DNA of 45,191 nt from a bacterium (GTDB taxonomy: Bacteria; Patescibacteriota; Minisyncoccia; Phycocordibacterales; UBA2100), in contig JAUSJH010000007.1 in assembly GCA_030647655.1 (NCBI GenBank), forward strand, positions 1 through 45,191, written 5' to 3'. The notes beneath the pieces are model-generated. The model searched no databases. It was given only the letters and a program-made list of their open reading frames with translations, and was not told the DNA's origin. The translations under genes were made by a program, and so were the position numbers. The first letter of the stretch is position 1; every line of letters starts with the position of its first letter. Positions 9,154 to 18,891 of the stretch are shown here, in pieces.

Positions 9154-9651
9154 ATGAACGAACTGCAAAAATTAATCCTCGATACAAAAAGGTATCGACT
9201 TATTGATATCTTAACTCAACCGAGCTGGTGGGTGGTTCTGAATTTTAGAATTGCCGCCTTTCTCTGGAGGTTAAATTATTTTAGCTTTTTATACTATATA
9301 TATTTTCCAATTTGGAGATTGATAAGTATCATAACGGGTGTAGAGATTTACGGCAAAACGGAGATAGGAGGTGGACTCAAAGTCATTCATTTTGGACAGA
9401 TTTTTATAAATCCAAAGACAGTGATAGGTAAAAATTGCTTGATTTACAACAATGTCTCTATCGGTTCATCCGATTACGAATCTGGCCCTTGTCCCGTTTT
9501 ACGTGACAACGTTAAGATTGGAGTCGGCGCTAGGATACTCGGGGCGATAGAGATAGGGCATGGTTGTAGAATAGGTGCAAATTCTGTAGTAATTGATTCT
9601 TTTCCTGATGACTCTCTAATTATTGGCATACCAGCAAAAAATGGCCGATAA
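9154..9651 (+). CDS. Serine O-acetyltransferase-like (left-handed beta-helix) acyltransferase
   Basis: Hexapeptide repeats GKTEIGGGLKVIHFGQIFINPKTVIGKNCLIYNNVSIG; SD-like GGGAGAG upstream. Confidence 0.8.
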   Translation: MNELQKLILDTKRYRLIDILTQPSWWVVLNFRIAAFLWRLNYFSFLYYIYFPIWRLISIITGVEIYGKTEIGGGLKVIHFGQIFINPKTVIGKNCLIYNNVSIGSSDYESGPCPVLRDNVKIGVGARILGAIEIGHGCRIGANSVVIDSFPDDSLIIGIPAKNGR

Positions 9652-9762
9652 AATCAAAATGGCACTCAAAGTGCTCGTCGCGGGGAAGACTTTGTATCGA
9701 ACTTTTCTCTCGGTCGTTTTTTTGGAAGGTAAGGCGGATATACCGAGGTCTCTAAATAAAAT

Positions 9763-10599
9763 ATGAAAGAAAGTCAAAATAGGATTTCCGCGTGCCTTGT
9801 TGTATATAACGAGGAGAAGAAAATAGAAGCTTGTCTTAAAAGCTTGCAGGGGTTTGTCGATGAGATCGTGGTAGTTCATGACGGACCCTGCGCCGACTCT
9901 ACTTTATCCATATGTACAAAGTATAACTGTCGGATTTTTATTAAAAATCATATAGGCGATGCAGAACCACACAGGCCTTTTGCACTTCAACAGTGTCAAT
10001 TTGATTGGGTATTGCAAATTGACGCCGATGAAAGGCTTTCCCCGGAACTACAAGCTAATCTTCGCACTTTAGTTAACAATCCAAGTATTGATGCCTATGC
10101 ATTCAATTGGATTGCAACGATTAATAATAAAAAATCAAAATCTCTTAAAAAAGTAGTTTTATTTAGAAAAGAGAAAATGTATGCGATAGGATTACCACAT
10201 ATTATAGCAGAAACGCGCGGTGTACTAAAGTATATTGATTTCGACCTCACCCATGATACGAGTGAATTTGATTCACCAACAAATTTATTGAGAAAGTATA
10301 TTACTAAGGATCGAAAATGGGGAATCGTTAGTGCTTCTTTGCTTTGGGGACCCATAGAAAACATTTCGGTATTTAAATGTACTTTTCCAAGTAGCGAGAC
10401 CAAGCAATCAACTAAACTGATGTTAATGCGGAATCATCCATTAATTGCTCTCTGCATTGTGCCGCTATATAGTTTTCTCTATGGGTATATCAGGCAAGGG
10501 GGTTTCCGCTATGGCTATTTAGGATTTGTACTTAGTTGTCACACACCATTACATGCTTTTTACACGTGCTACTTTCTGCTTAAAAGAAAATTTGTATGA
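9763..10599 (+). CDS. GT2 family glycosyltransferase (WaaE/KdtX-like)
   Basis: NRISACLVVYNEEKKIEACLKSL, QIDADERLSPEL. Confidence 0.85.
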   Translation: MKESQNRISACLVVYNEEKKIEACLKSLQGFVDEIVVVHDGPCADSTLSICTKYNCRIFIKNHIGDAEPHRPFALQQCQFDWVLQIDADERLSPELQANLRTLVNNPSIDAYAFNWIATINNKKSKSLKKVVLFRKEKMYAIGLPHIIAETRGVLKYIDFDLTHDTSEFDSPTNLLRKYITKDRKWGIVSASLLWGPIENISVFKCTFPSSETKQSTKLMLMRNHPLIALCIVPLYSFLYGYIRQGGFRYGYLGFVLSCHTPLHAFYTCYFLLKRKFV

Positions 10600-11867
10600 C
10601 GCCACATTTCTTTTATCTTGAACACAAACGGACACTTCACGATGTCTTTTGGAGAATGCTTCAAGTTGCGAGCCAACAGGGGATAGTTCTGTTCTTGTTT
10701 ATTTTATGCGGGCGATTTTTGTCCCCCAATGATTTTGGTATCTATAATTACACGCTAGCGATTGTTTTATTCTTAGTAATGTTCGGAGACTTCGGGATTT
10801 CTTTGGCGGCATCGAAATATGTTGCCGAATACAACGCGACTAATAGAGAAAAGATCGCCAGCATTCCTTTTAATGCGGGACTCGCCATAGTTGGTTTTGG
10901 GGTGGTTATTTCTGCCCTCGTCTTTCTGTTTGGTCCTCGGTATCTGGGGAGTCATTTTCAGACCATTTTGTATTTATTGCCGCTCGTATTTCTTACTCCG
11001 CTGGTGTCTCTTTATGACGGTATCTATCGAGGACTGCGCCAATTTCGATATCTAACCGCCATCTCATCCGGAATAAGCATCGTCTTTGCGCCCCTCGCTT
11101 ACTACTTGGTCAAATTCCACGGAATTTCAGGTGCCTTATTAGCGCAAGATATTTTTTATCTTTTACTTTTTGTTGGTCTATGTATTGGTTATCGACAGAT
11201 AACTTTCCAATTTGATACTGAGACGATAAAGAGACTCTTGAAATATTCGATCATAGTAGGGATTGGAAGCGTTGGCTTCTTCTTTTTCGGGAAGATAGAT
11301 ACGATTTTTCTTGGTTCTTTCGGGTATATACCGGAAATAGGCTACATTGAGATTCTCAATAAGATATTCGGTGTGTTAGGTACTTTTCCGCTCATTTTGG
11401 CAAGTGTCATAGGTCCCACGATTGCTGGACTTTATGCCAAAAACGAACACGATAGTCTAAAAAAGAAATTGGATAAGTACATCCTCTTATCTTTCTGCAT
11501 CGCTGTGGTTGGCAGCGTTCTTTTCCTGCTTTTTGGCAAATATCTTATAGAATTTGCGTTTCCAAAATATTACGATGCGACGATGCTAAGTATCATTCCC
11601 CTCTATTCTATTTTACTTTTCTCTTATCTTTTTGTAAGCATCATTCCTTCCGGCTTTGCCGTGTATACCGGACACGCAAAATTAAGTGCCTATTTTCTGA
11701 TTGGTTTTGGGGTAATACATGTCGTGCTAAATTATTTTTTCATTCTTAATTTTGGATTTTTTGGTATTATATACTCTATATTGCTTACGCGCGTTCCGTC
11801 AGATTTGCTTTTCATATATGCCTATCGCAAGATTTTGTTATACGCGGAGAAGGTTCAAGTAGGCTAA
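10596..11867 (+). CDS. Polysaccharide flippase (Wzx/MATE-like)
   Basis: 423 aa multi-TM; RMLQVASQQGIVLFLFILCGRFLSPNDFGIYNYTLAIV. Confidence 0.85.
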   Translation: MTPHFFYLEHKRTLHDVFWRMLQVASQQGIVLFLFILCGRFLSPNDFGIYNYTLAIVLFLVMFGDFGISLAASKYVAEYNATNREKIASIPFNAGLAIVGFGVVISALVFLFGPRYLGSHFQTILYLLPLVFLTPLVSLYDGIYRGLRQFRYLTAISSGISIVFAPLAYYLVKFHGISGALLAQDIFYLLLFVGLCIGYRQITFQFDTETIKRLLKYSIIVGIGSVGFFFFGKIDTIFLGSFGYIPEIGYIEILNKIFGVLGTFPLILASVIGPTIAGLYAKNEHDSLKKKLDKYILLSFCIAVVGSVLFLLFGKYLIEFAFPKYYDATMLSIIPLYSILLFSYLFVSIIPSGFAVYTGHAKLSAYFLIGFGVIHVVLNYFFILNFGFFGIIYSILLTRVPSDLLFIYAYRKILLYAEKVQVG

Positions 11868-13945
11868 TTTGCCTCGTCAATTGGCGAAAAAGATTTAGTC
11901 ACCATAGATTGATCAAAATGATAAACCTCCACGTTTGTCTGGTCGACACCGTCTCCATGATACTTGTCAAAGTTTTCATCGATATAATCAATTATTGCTG
12001 GTTGAATATGGTAAGATTTTCTAGTTTCCCACGTAATCCAACCAGAATCGTATTTAGAAAGATCATTTAGAAAAGTATCAAACTCATATTGCTTGTTACT
12101 CAACATACTAACCGTACGTAAGTACTCTCCACCAATTTCTCTCAAGTAATAGGAACGTAAATACTGTTCGAACAGCACATCTTTACTCGGATTAAAATTT
12201 CTCTTGATTACGACGTACGCTTCTTTGAATGAGCCGTAGTCATTGTTAGTGGTATAAATATCGTCGGCGCTGGAGTAAAAATTAAGCAGCACGATCAACA
12301 CAAAGGAAGTGAGGGCTAAGAGTTTTACCGCTTTATTTTTGATGAGCAGTACTATGTAACCATACACGCCCGTAATAAGAATTACGGCTATAGGCACAAT
12401 ATGTGAAATATACACATATCCAGCGTACCTATCTGCTACCCAAATGAAGAATACGAGAGATACAGCTACCGCTAGATAGAGATAAACGAATCTATCTCTA
12501 AAGGTTCTTGTAAGGGCGTATATCAAAGGTAATCCCGAAGTGAGCAGAATAACTCCGGCAGTTTCGGAGAATGGGTATGTGATCAGGTATCCTATATATT
12601 GATGATTTGATTTCCCGAAGAATGAAAGCAGGCCATCAAACGCGTTTATAATGCCAAGGTTATAGAGCAGATATACTCCAAGACATGCGCATACACCGAT
12701 GATGGAAACATTGATGTATCGATTTTCTTGTCGTGCTATCGCAAGGTAAATAATAAAAGCGAGAATAATTGGGAAGACAATAAGAGAATTAACGTGGATG
12801 AAATAGTTCGCAATCAATAATAGGACAACAAACGGCAATAGCAGATAATTGAAATTAAAATGTTTATTGATAACTGTGTTTAGTGTTGTAAGTCCGAGAT
12901 TTATCTCCGATTTTTCGATGATGAGTTTATAAAATATATAAAATAACAACAGAAAAATCGGAAGTAAGACTGCATACATTCGTGTATACCGGAATAGATT
13001 GATAAATGCAGGATTGAAGATAGCTGCAGTTGTAGCCAGTAATGCTATGTGCTTGAAGCCCGTAAAGTATCGTGCGGCGAAATAAACAACAGAAGCGAAA
13101 AATACACCAAACAGAACCGAAACAATGCGAGATGACCATTCTGAGATCCCGAAAATTTTATAGGAAAGGGCAATTAGTAAGGTATGTGGCCATGCGCGGG
13201 TGTAGTTGCAGTCAATATCTGTGGCGAGACAAGAGGTATACTGCCCAGATTTCTGCTGAAGCCAATCCCACTCATAAAACGTACCTGTGTAGTAATACCC
13301 AGCGGCTGCACCAACTACCTGAAATTCATCCTCTCTCAAATCATGCGAACCAACGCGATAACCCAGTACAAATATCGAAGTAATAATCAAAATTACAAGT
13401 CCGATACTATAGAACCACCCTTCGATATAGAACCATCGGACGATGTTTCTGAGAATCGGTACTCGGTTGATGTTAGGAAACTTGTTTCCGAAATTCCCTG
13501 ATCTTCCTTGTTCTTTTTGCTTTTCGCGCAGACTTTCTTGTTCCAAATTATTCAATCTCTCTCTATTGGCAAAGAAAATGAAGAAGCTGGATGCAAAAGC
13601 GACTAAGGCGATGGCGGTGTCGAATGGCTCTAGAAATTCGATTTGAAAAATATTCAGCCCAGAAAGTACGATATACGCAAAGCTTGCTAGAAATAAGTAA
13701 GAAGCGGTCGTCGGTAGCGGCTGCTTTAGTGGATCGGTATCTTTTATTTGAGTGAACCAGTTTAAAAAAGCCATATAACCAAACGCGATGCCAATGAGTA
13801 GAAAGATGTACGGATTGACGAACCAGATTTTTAGTTCACTGAAATAAGTTATCGTTGCGACCGCGGCAATAGCGATCCCGAATGACGTAACAAACCTGGC
13901 TCGCATAAGGCGAGCAACAGCAAGTAAATTACTTTTCAATCGCAT
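11864..13945 (-). CDS. Large multi-TM glycosyltransferase (GT39/PMT-like)
   Basis: DLREDEFQVVGAAAGYYYTGTFYEWDW and many TM helices. Confidence 0.75.
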   Translation of the reverse strand: MRLKSNLLAVARLMRARFVTSFGIAIAAVATITYFSELKIWFVNPYIFLLIGIAFGYMAFLNWFTQIKDTDPLKQPLPTTASYLFLASFAYIVLSGLNIFQIEFLEPFDTAIALVAFASSFFIFFANRERLNNLEQESLREKQKEQGRSGNFGNKFPNINRVPILRNIVRWFYIEGWFYSIGLVILIITSIFVLGYRVGSHDLREDEFQVVGAAAGYYYTGTFYEWDWLQQKSGQYTSCLATDIDCNYTRAWPHTLLIALSYKIFGISEWSSRIVSVLFGVFFASVVYFAARYFTGFKHIALLATTAAIFNPAFINLFRYTRMYAVLLPIFLLLFYIFYKLIIEKSEINLGLTTLNTVINKHFNFNYLLLPFVVLLLIANYFIHVNSLIVFPIILAFIIYLAIARQENRYINVSIIGVCACLGVYLLYNLGIINAFDGLLSFFGKSNHQYIGYLITYPFSETAGVILLTSGLPLIYALTRTFRDRFVYLYLAVAVSLVFFIWVADRYAGYVYISHIVPIAVILITGVYGYIVLLIKNKAVKLLALTSFVLIVLLNFYSSADDIYTTNNDYGSFKEAYVVIKRNFNPSKDVLFEQYLRSYYLREIGGEYLRTVSMLSNKQYEFDTFLNDLSKYDSGWITWETRKSYHIQPAIIDYIDENFDKYHGDGVDQTNVEVYHFDQSMVTKSFSPIDEAN

Positions 13946-15086
13946 GGATCGTTACTGAACGAAGCGAAGTCGTAGCAGTGCTACTTAGGGGGAAGAGCAG
14001 TTCTGAGTCTATCGAAGTTGAGAAAGAAATACCTTGCGGATTTGAGAGTATTGTTTCGTTTGAGAAGTCTGTTCTGTAAAGGCAACCTTTCAAATAGGAA
14101 CCATTGCTGAACCCATTTTTTCCGAAAGTCAGGTTCCTGTTTCCGTATCCTATTGCGATGGTACTAGAAGCGAAAGCAACGTTGCCTGCATTGATTCCAT
14201 CTATATATAAGCCGATAGTTCCTTTCGTTAAAGAGGGAGTATATAAGGCGAGAAGGGAATGTTTCGCATTGAAGAAGTCTTGCTTGATTGGATACGAGAG
14301 AGATTTGATCCCAGTGTTTGTTCGTACCCAGAAAGTAACATTACTCTTGCTTTGTGTGATTTCCCAATTGTAGTGTCCGATAATTTGTTGACCGTCATTT
14401 TCATTATCTTCGGGTTTCCATTCCGCATACACTGTGAAGGGGCCAGTCTCGAACATGTCGCTTGAGCTCGCCATTTCCAATTTGCTCTTGCCATCAAAGT
14501 ACATGCACTCGTCGAAGGGGAAGGCCTTACCGATAAGCTCTGGCGAAGAGCTTGCCTGAGTACTGGTAGCTATGGTGTCGCTTGTTGGCGCATGGTATTC
14601 GAGCGGGTTGCTGCTTGTTTGCACCGAGTTTTGTTGCAGTGAGCCTGCCGTAAAATCCCACGAGTAATCCCACTCTACCGAATCCGGATCGAAATCGAGG
14701 TACGGGGGAATTATTGATACACCGTCTCCCTCGACACTCACGGTGATCTGCGCATTTTTTAATACTGCTTTGGGCTTGAAGACGGCGTAGGCGATGCCGT
14801 TCAATTCGCGGTAGGTCGAGCCGTCGGCCGCGACCTTTCGTTCCGAAAGGTCGCGGCTCGGTTCCAAATAGAATTCGCCGGAGGTGTCGCCCGGAGCGCC
14901 CACATCTATGGTGAAGGTCTTGTCGTACCCGAAGGGGAGGAAGTTCCAGTAGAGGACATATAGAAGAAAGGCGAGGGGAATCGCATATGCTGCAAAGCGC
15001 AATACCCAAATAACCCAAGGCCTGTATTCCGGCTTCTGGAGCTCTACGGGATTTGGGGCTCCCGCAATTGGCTTGATATCGTCCAT
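13929..15086 (-). CDS. Membrane-anchored LamG/ConA-like lectin domain protein
   Basis: N-terminal TM; FTVYAEWKPEDNENDGQQIIGHYNWEITQSKSNVTFWV...GLYIDGINAGNVAFAS. Confidence 0.65.
   Translation of the reverse strand: MDDIKPIAGAPNPVELQKPEYRPWVIWVLRFAAYAIPLAFLLYVLYWNFLPFGYDKTFTIDVGAPGDTSGEFYLEPSRDLSERKVAADGSTYRELNGIAYAVFKPKAVLKNAQITVSVEGDGVSIIPPYLDFDPDSVEWDYSWDFTAGSLQQNSVQTSSNPLEYHAPTSDTIATSTQASSSPELIGKAFPFDECMYFDGKSKLEMASSSDMFETGPFTVYAEWKPEDNENDGQQIIGHYNWEITQSKSNVTFWVRTNTGIKSLSYPIKQDFFNAKHSLLALYTPSLTKGTIGLYIDGINAGNVAFASSTIAIGYGNRNLTFGKNGFSNGSYLKGCLYRTDFSNETILSNPQGISFSTSIDSELLFPLSSTATTSLRSVTIHAIEK
14827..14857. repeat. 14-bp perfect palindrome inside CDS, GCCGCGACCTTTCG-TTC-CGAAAGGTCGCGGC
   Basis: Arms 14827-14840 and 14844-14857, 3-nt loop. 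Confidence 0.92.
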
Positions 15087-15132
15087 TGGCTGGAACTATG
15101 CCACCAGAGAGCCATTTGGTCAAGCTCATCCA

Positions 15133-15146
15133 GCCCAGTACTGGGC
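15133..15146. repeat. Perfect 14-bp palindrome GCCCAGTACTGGGC in a divergent promoter region
   Basis: Lies between divergent starts at 15086 (-) and 15167 (+). Confidence 0.75.
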
Positions 15147-15150
15147 CACA

Positions 15151-15167
15151 TGTTAGGATGCTGCGTA
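15151..15167 (+). promoter_or_regulatory. Extended -10 TGTTAGGAT with ATG 7 nt downstream (leaderless)
   Basis: 15151-15159 box; ATG 15167. Confidence 0.6.
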
Positions 15168-16156
15168 TGGTGAAAAAAGCCTCACGGGGAAAAGCGGTAG
15201 TCATCTATCAGGCAAAGTCTGGCGCTATTGAGCTACGCGGGGATTTTAGTAAGGAGACGATTTGGGCGACACAGGTCCAGATCGCCGATGTTTTCAAGGC
15301 CGAGCGCTCGGTTGTGACCAAGCACATTCGAAACATCCTCAAAGACAAGGAATTGGATGTTAATTCAGTATGTGCAAAATTTGCACATACTGCCGACGAC
15401 GGCAAGGTCTATCAAGTGCAATTTTACAATCTCGATGTGATCCTCGCCGTAGGGTACAGAACCAACTCAAAGCGGGCGATCGAGTTTCGCCAATGGGCGA
15501 CGAAGACACTTCGGAGCTACATCGTTGAGGGCTATGCAGTCAATAAAAAGCGGATTGCTCAGAATTACGAGCAGTTTTTGGGCGTCGTGCGCGATATACA
15601 GAAACTCTTGCCGGAAGGGTCAGCGATGAGCGCGACAGATGCGATGGAGCTTGTGTCGCTCTTTGCCGATACGTGGCTCTCACTCGATGCATACGACAAA
15701 GACATGCTCCCGAAGGGGAAGCTTACGAAGAGGCGCGTCGCGCTGACCGCAGACAAGATGGGAGCCGGCCTTGCCGAACTCAAGCGTGCGCTCGCTGGTC
15801 GGGGAGAAGCAAGCGAGCTTTTTGGTGCGGAGCGGCACACGGGAGCCGTGGCCGGTATTGTCGGCAACGTCATGCAGTCATTCGGTGGCAAGGAGTTGTA
15901 CCCGACCGCCGAAGAAAAAGCGGCGCACCTCTTGTATTTTATGGTCAAGAACCACCCTTTCACCGATGGTAACAAGCGCAGTGGCGCATACGCGTTCGTG
16001 TGGTTCCTCCAGCACGCGAGTATTCTGGATGTGCGCAAGCTCACGCCTTCGGCTCTGACAGCCCTCACCATCTTAGTCGCAGAAAGCGATCCCGCTCACA
16101 AGGAACGGATCGTCCGGCTCATTCTCAATCTTGTAGGAAAGAAACCGGGTACTTAG
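15167..16156 (+). CDS. RhuM-like N-terminal domain fused to Fic/Doc domain
   Basis: ETIWATQVQIADVFKAERSVVTKHIRNIL...FYNLDVILAVGYRTNSKRAIEFRQWATKTLRSYIVEGYAVN; Fic motif HPFTDGNKR. Confidence 0.88.
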   Translation: MVKKASRGKAVVIYQAKSGAIELRGDFSKETIWATQVQIADVFKAERSVVTKHIRNILKDKELDVNSVCAKFAHTADDGKVYQVQFYNLDVILAVGYRTNSKRAIEFRQWATKTLRSYIVEGYAVNKKRIAQNYEQFLGVVRDIQKLLPEGSAMSATDAMELVSLFADTWLSLDAYDKDMLPKGKLTKRRVALTADKMGAGLAELKRALAGRGEASELFGAERHTGAVAGIVGNVMQSFGGKELYPTAEEKAAHLLYFMVKNHPFTDGNKRSGAYAFVWFLQHASILDVRKLTPSALTALTILVAESDPAHKERIVRLILNLVGKKPGT

Positions 16157-17670
16157 AACCGATACACCCACACTTGGGAGTAGTAGTTGATCCTATTATA
16201 GAACACTTGTTCGAAGTTCTTATCTATATAATCGAGCGTCGCTTGGGGAATGCGCCCATCGGTCGCCATGTAGTCCAAGACGAAGAAGCCGTGGCGGGAG
16301 GAAGCGAGCGCTTTGAGCTCTGCAAGGTCGTCTACTACCGTGGCGCCCACGTAGTATTCGCGGTCGTTCTCGACGTATCGTTCTCGATCTCCTGCATCAA
16401 GGTAATCGTATTTGAACCAATAGCCCGCCTCATGCAAAAATATTTTGTTGAACTGCGGCATGCTTGATATCACAATGTCGCTCGATGCGCGATTCTCGGC
16501 AATGTACGCGTAGGCGGCATTCCAATCGGGTTGTGGAGTGTAGGCGTAGTAACTTAAGCCGGGCAGCAATTCCGGATCGTCGGCTTCCAGAAAATAAAAT
16601 GACTGCGGCATGAGGATGCCGCCGCCGATGGTGAAAAAGAGGACAAAGATGAGTCCTACGAGCGCCGCGCGCGCTTTAGGACGCGAGTAGCGTTGGCGGA
16701 GCTCTTCGAGCCCGAGCCCCGCGAGAATGAAAAGTGCGGGGGTTAGATGGAAGAGGTAGCGATAGTGAATGAGCTGCGTCATGCTCATGAGCACAATGGC
16801 GTACGCGGCTATCGCAAGTATGAGTAAGCCGACGGCACGCGCATGTGTCTTCCCCCAACATCGCCACAGTGCCACAGTCCCAAGCACGAGGAAGAGCCAG
16901 TAGGTGAAGAGGTAGAAGCCCACGTAGTAGGGGACGCCATAATAAAAATCTATTTTTGAGGTAAGCAGAGTGGCTGCGCCGGAGAAAAACAGAAGTGCAC
17001 TCCCGGCAAGAAGCGCGAGAAGCACAGGAAGAAGTGCGAGCACGGCCTTACGAATAAAAAGCAGCTCGATAAGTATCCATGCGAGGAAGATGGGAAGGAG
17101 CCCGATACCAAGCCCATGTGTAAGAATAGCGAGCGCAGTAGCTCCCGCGCACAGGCTGGCGTATATGATACGCGTGCGCTTCTTTTCTTCGTAGAGTGCT
17201 TTGTAGAAAGCAAAAAGTGCGAGCCAGAAGAAAAGTTCGAAGAGCGTATACCAACGCGCCTGCCGCGACCATGCTATTTGATAGTACGAGAGCGCGGTGA
17301 ACGCGGATGCAAAAAGCGCGACGGGGAACGAGAAGAGTTGTCGCGCGATGAAAAAGATAAGCGCGATGAGCGCAGTCCCTGCGAGCGCCGCGAGCAGTCG
17401 GTAAGAAAAGGCGTTTTCTCCGAATACTTTTGTGAGCGCCGCCGTGGGATAGCAGTAGGTGGCGCATGAGTAAGGTTTACCGGAATCGAGTACCGTAGTG
17501 CCATGCTCAAGGACGGAGAGCGTTGCGTTTATCGTGAAGCCCTCATCCGTCCAGTAAGGTTGACTTCCGAGTGCATGTATTCGCAAATACCCGCCGGTAA
17601 TAATGAGGACGGCAAGGACAATCACTGAGAAGACCCTAGTATTGTCGAAAATACGCACCAAATCCTTCAT
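16153..17670 (-). CDS. GT39-like membrane glycosyltransferase
   Basis: RIHALGSQPYWTDEGFTINATLS motif, multi-TM. Confidence 0.8.
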   Translation of the reverse strand: MKDLVRIFDNTRVFSVIVLAVLIITGGYLRIHALGSQPYWTDEGFTINATLSVLEHGTTVLDSGKPYSCATYCYPTAALTKVFGENAFSYRLLAALAGTALIALIFFIARQLFSFPVALFASAFTALSYYQIAWSRQARWYTLFELFFWLALFAFYKALYEEKKRTRIIYASLCAGATALAILTHGLGIGLLPIFLAWILIELLFIRKAVLALLPVLLALLAGSALLFFSGAATLLTSKIDFYYGVPYYVGFYLFTYWLFLVLGTVALWRCWGKTHARAVGLLILAIAAYAIVLMSMTQLIHYRYLFHLTPALFILAGLGLEELRQRYSRPKARAALVGLIFVLFFTIGGGILMPQSFYFLEADDPELLPGLSYYAYTPQPDWNAAYAYIAENRASSDIVISSMPQFNKIFLHEAGYWFKYDYLDAGDRERYVENDREYYVGATVVDDLAELKALASSRHGFFVLDYMATDGRIPQATLDYIDKNFEQVFYNRINYYSQVWVYRF

Positions 17671-17824
17671 ATATCCTCGTTATAGTACCTGTCGGCGGCG
17701 TATTGTACACAGGTAACGCACACATAACATCGTTGCCGGCCATCACGTTGTCCTCATAAAACTCTGATACAATATGGGGTGGAAACCAGCTGTTCGATTA
17801 ACAGCTCATTTTTGTTGTCACACT

Positions 17825-18124
17825 ATGACCCACCCCACCTCTCAAGAAAGAACCAGAAATGCTTTGCTCGCCGGCGGATATGCGGCACTTATCCTTGCCA
17901 CCCTATTGTTTTTGGGAATACTGTTTGCGGCTCGGCCTGCGCACGCTCAGAGCACCTCGCTTTTCCCGAACGGTGTGTCGGGGCCCAACATTGATTTTGG
18001 CGACAATTTCCCCTTCGGCTACGGTGGAGGACCGCGTACACCGACCCCGCCGGATACCGCTGGCATCATCGACCGCGTCTTTACGCGCATCAATGCGATC
18101 TTCAATCGCTTGTTCAATCGGTAA
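17825..18124 (+). CDS. Small membrane/secreted hypothetical protein
   Basis: TM segment LLAGGYAALILATLLFLGILFA; start chosen at internal ATG. Confidence 0.5.
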   Translation: MTHPTSQERTRNALLAGGYAALILATLLFLGILFAARPAHAQSTSLFPNGVSGPNIDFGDNFPFGYGGGPRTPTPPDTAGIIDRVFTRINAIFNRLFNR

Positions 18125-18284
18125 GGGTGCTTGAACGGTCACAAAACTTGCCAAGCAGGTGTGTTTGATGTGTAAGACGAGCGCTCACGCGCCGCTATTG
18201 TGTTATTTGGGACTTTGTGGTAGCTTCACGCCGACTTGAAACGCACTCGCTTTTGTGTCGTTTTTTAGTCCAAAACACGATTTT

Positions 18285-18839
18285 ATGCCATATTTTAGCG
18301 ACTTTTCCACCCGATTTGCGTCATTTACGTTGCTTGCAGTGCTTCTTGCCGTGCCCGCAGTTTCCTCGGCCCAAGTGGGCTACGGAGGGGGTGGAGGTGG
18401 CGGCATCCCGAGCCTCATAGGCGTTATCAACGTTCAGGCACCCCAAGCCCCTCAAGCGCCACAGATAGGACCAGTGGGACAGGTTTTGGGCGCATCTATC
18501 TACAATTTCAGAGAGACCCTGCGCCGCGGTGCCTTCGGCGAGGCCGTGATGGAACTCCAGAAGTTCCTTATCCAAGCGGGATTCCTCGAGCTTGAAGTCC
18601 CCAACGGCACCTTCGGTCCTGCGACAGAAGCCGCAGTCAAAGCCTTCCAATCAGCCCACGGCCTCGAACCCGTCGGCATCCTCGGCCCTCTGACCCGTGC
18701 TCTTCTCAACAAAGGAACGGCCCTGGCAAATCCGGCAGCTACGATCTCCCAACAAGAGCGCACCGCACTTTTCCAGCGACTTGTCGCCCAGCTTCACGGC
18801 CTTCTCGCACGCCTGCAGGTGTTGCGGGCCCAGCAGTAG
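18285..18839 (+). CDS. Secreted peptidoglycan-binding domain protein
   Basis: Signal peptide; GEAVMELQKFLIQAGFLELEVPNGTFGPATEAAVKAFQSAHGLEPVGILGPLTRALLN. Confidence 0.8.
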   Translation: MPYFSDFSTRFASFTLLAVLLAVPAVSSAQVGYGGGGGGGIPSLIGVINVQAPQAPQAPQIGPVGQVLGASIYNFRETLRRGAFGEAVMELQKFLIQAGFLELEVPNGTFGPATEAAVKAFQSAHGLEPVGILGPLTRALLNKGTALANPAATISQQERTALFQRLVAQLHGLLARLQVLRAQQ

Positions 18840-18856
18840 AGATGCGAATATGAATC

Positions 18857-18891
18857 TTGCGTTCTCCGAAGGGCGACGTATAATCGCCATA
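18857..18891 (+). promoter_or_regulatory. Promoter of S8 protease, predicted leaderless (TTGCGT-16-TATAAT, 6 nt to ATG)
   Basis: -35 18857-18862, -10 18879-18884, ATG 18891. Confidence 0.7.
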
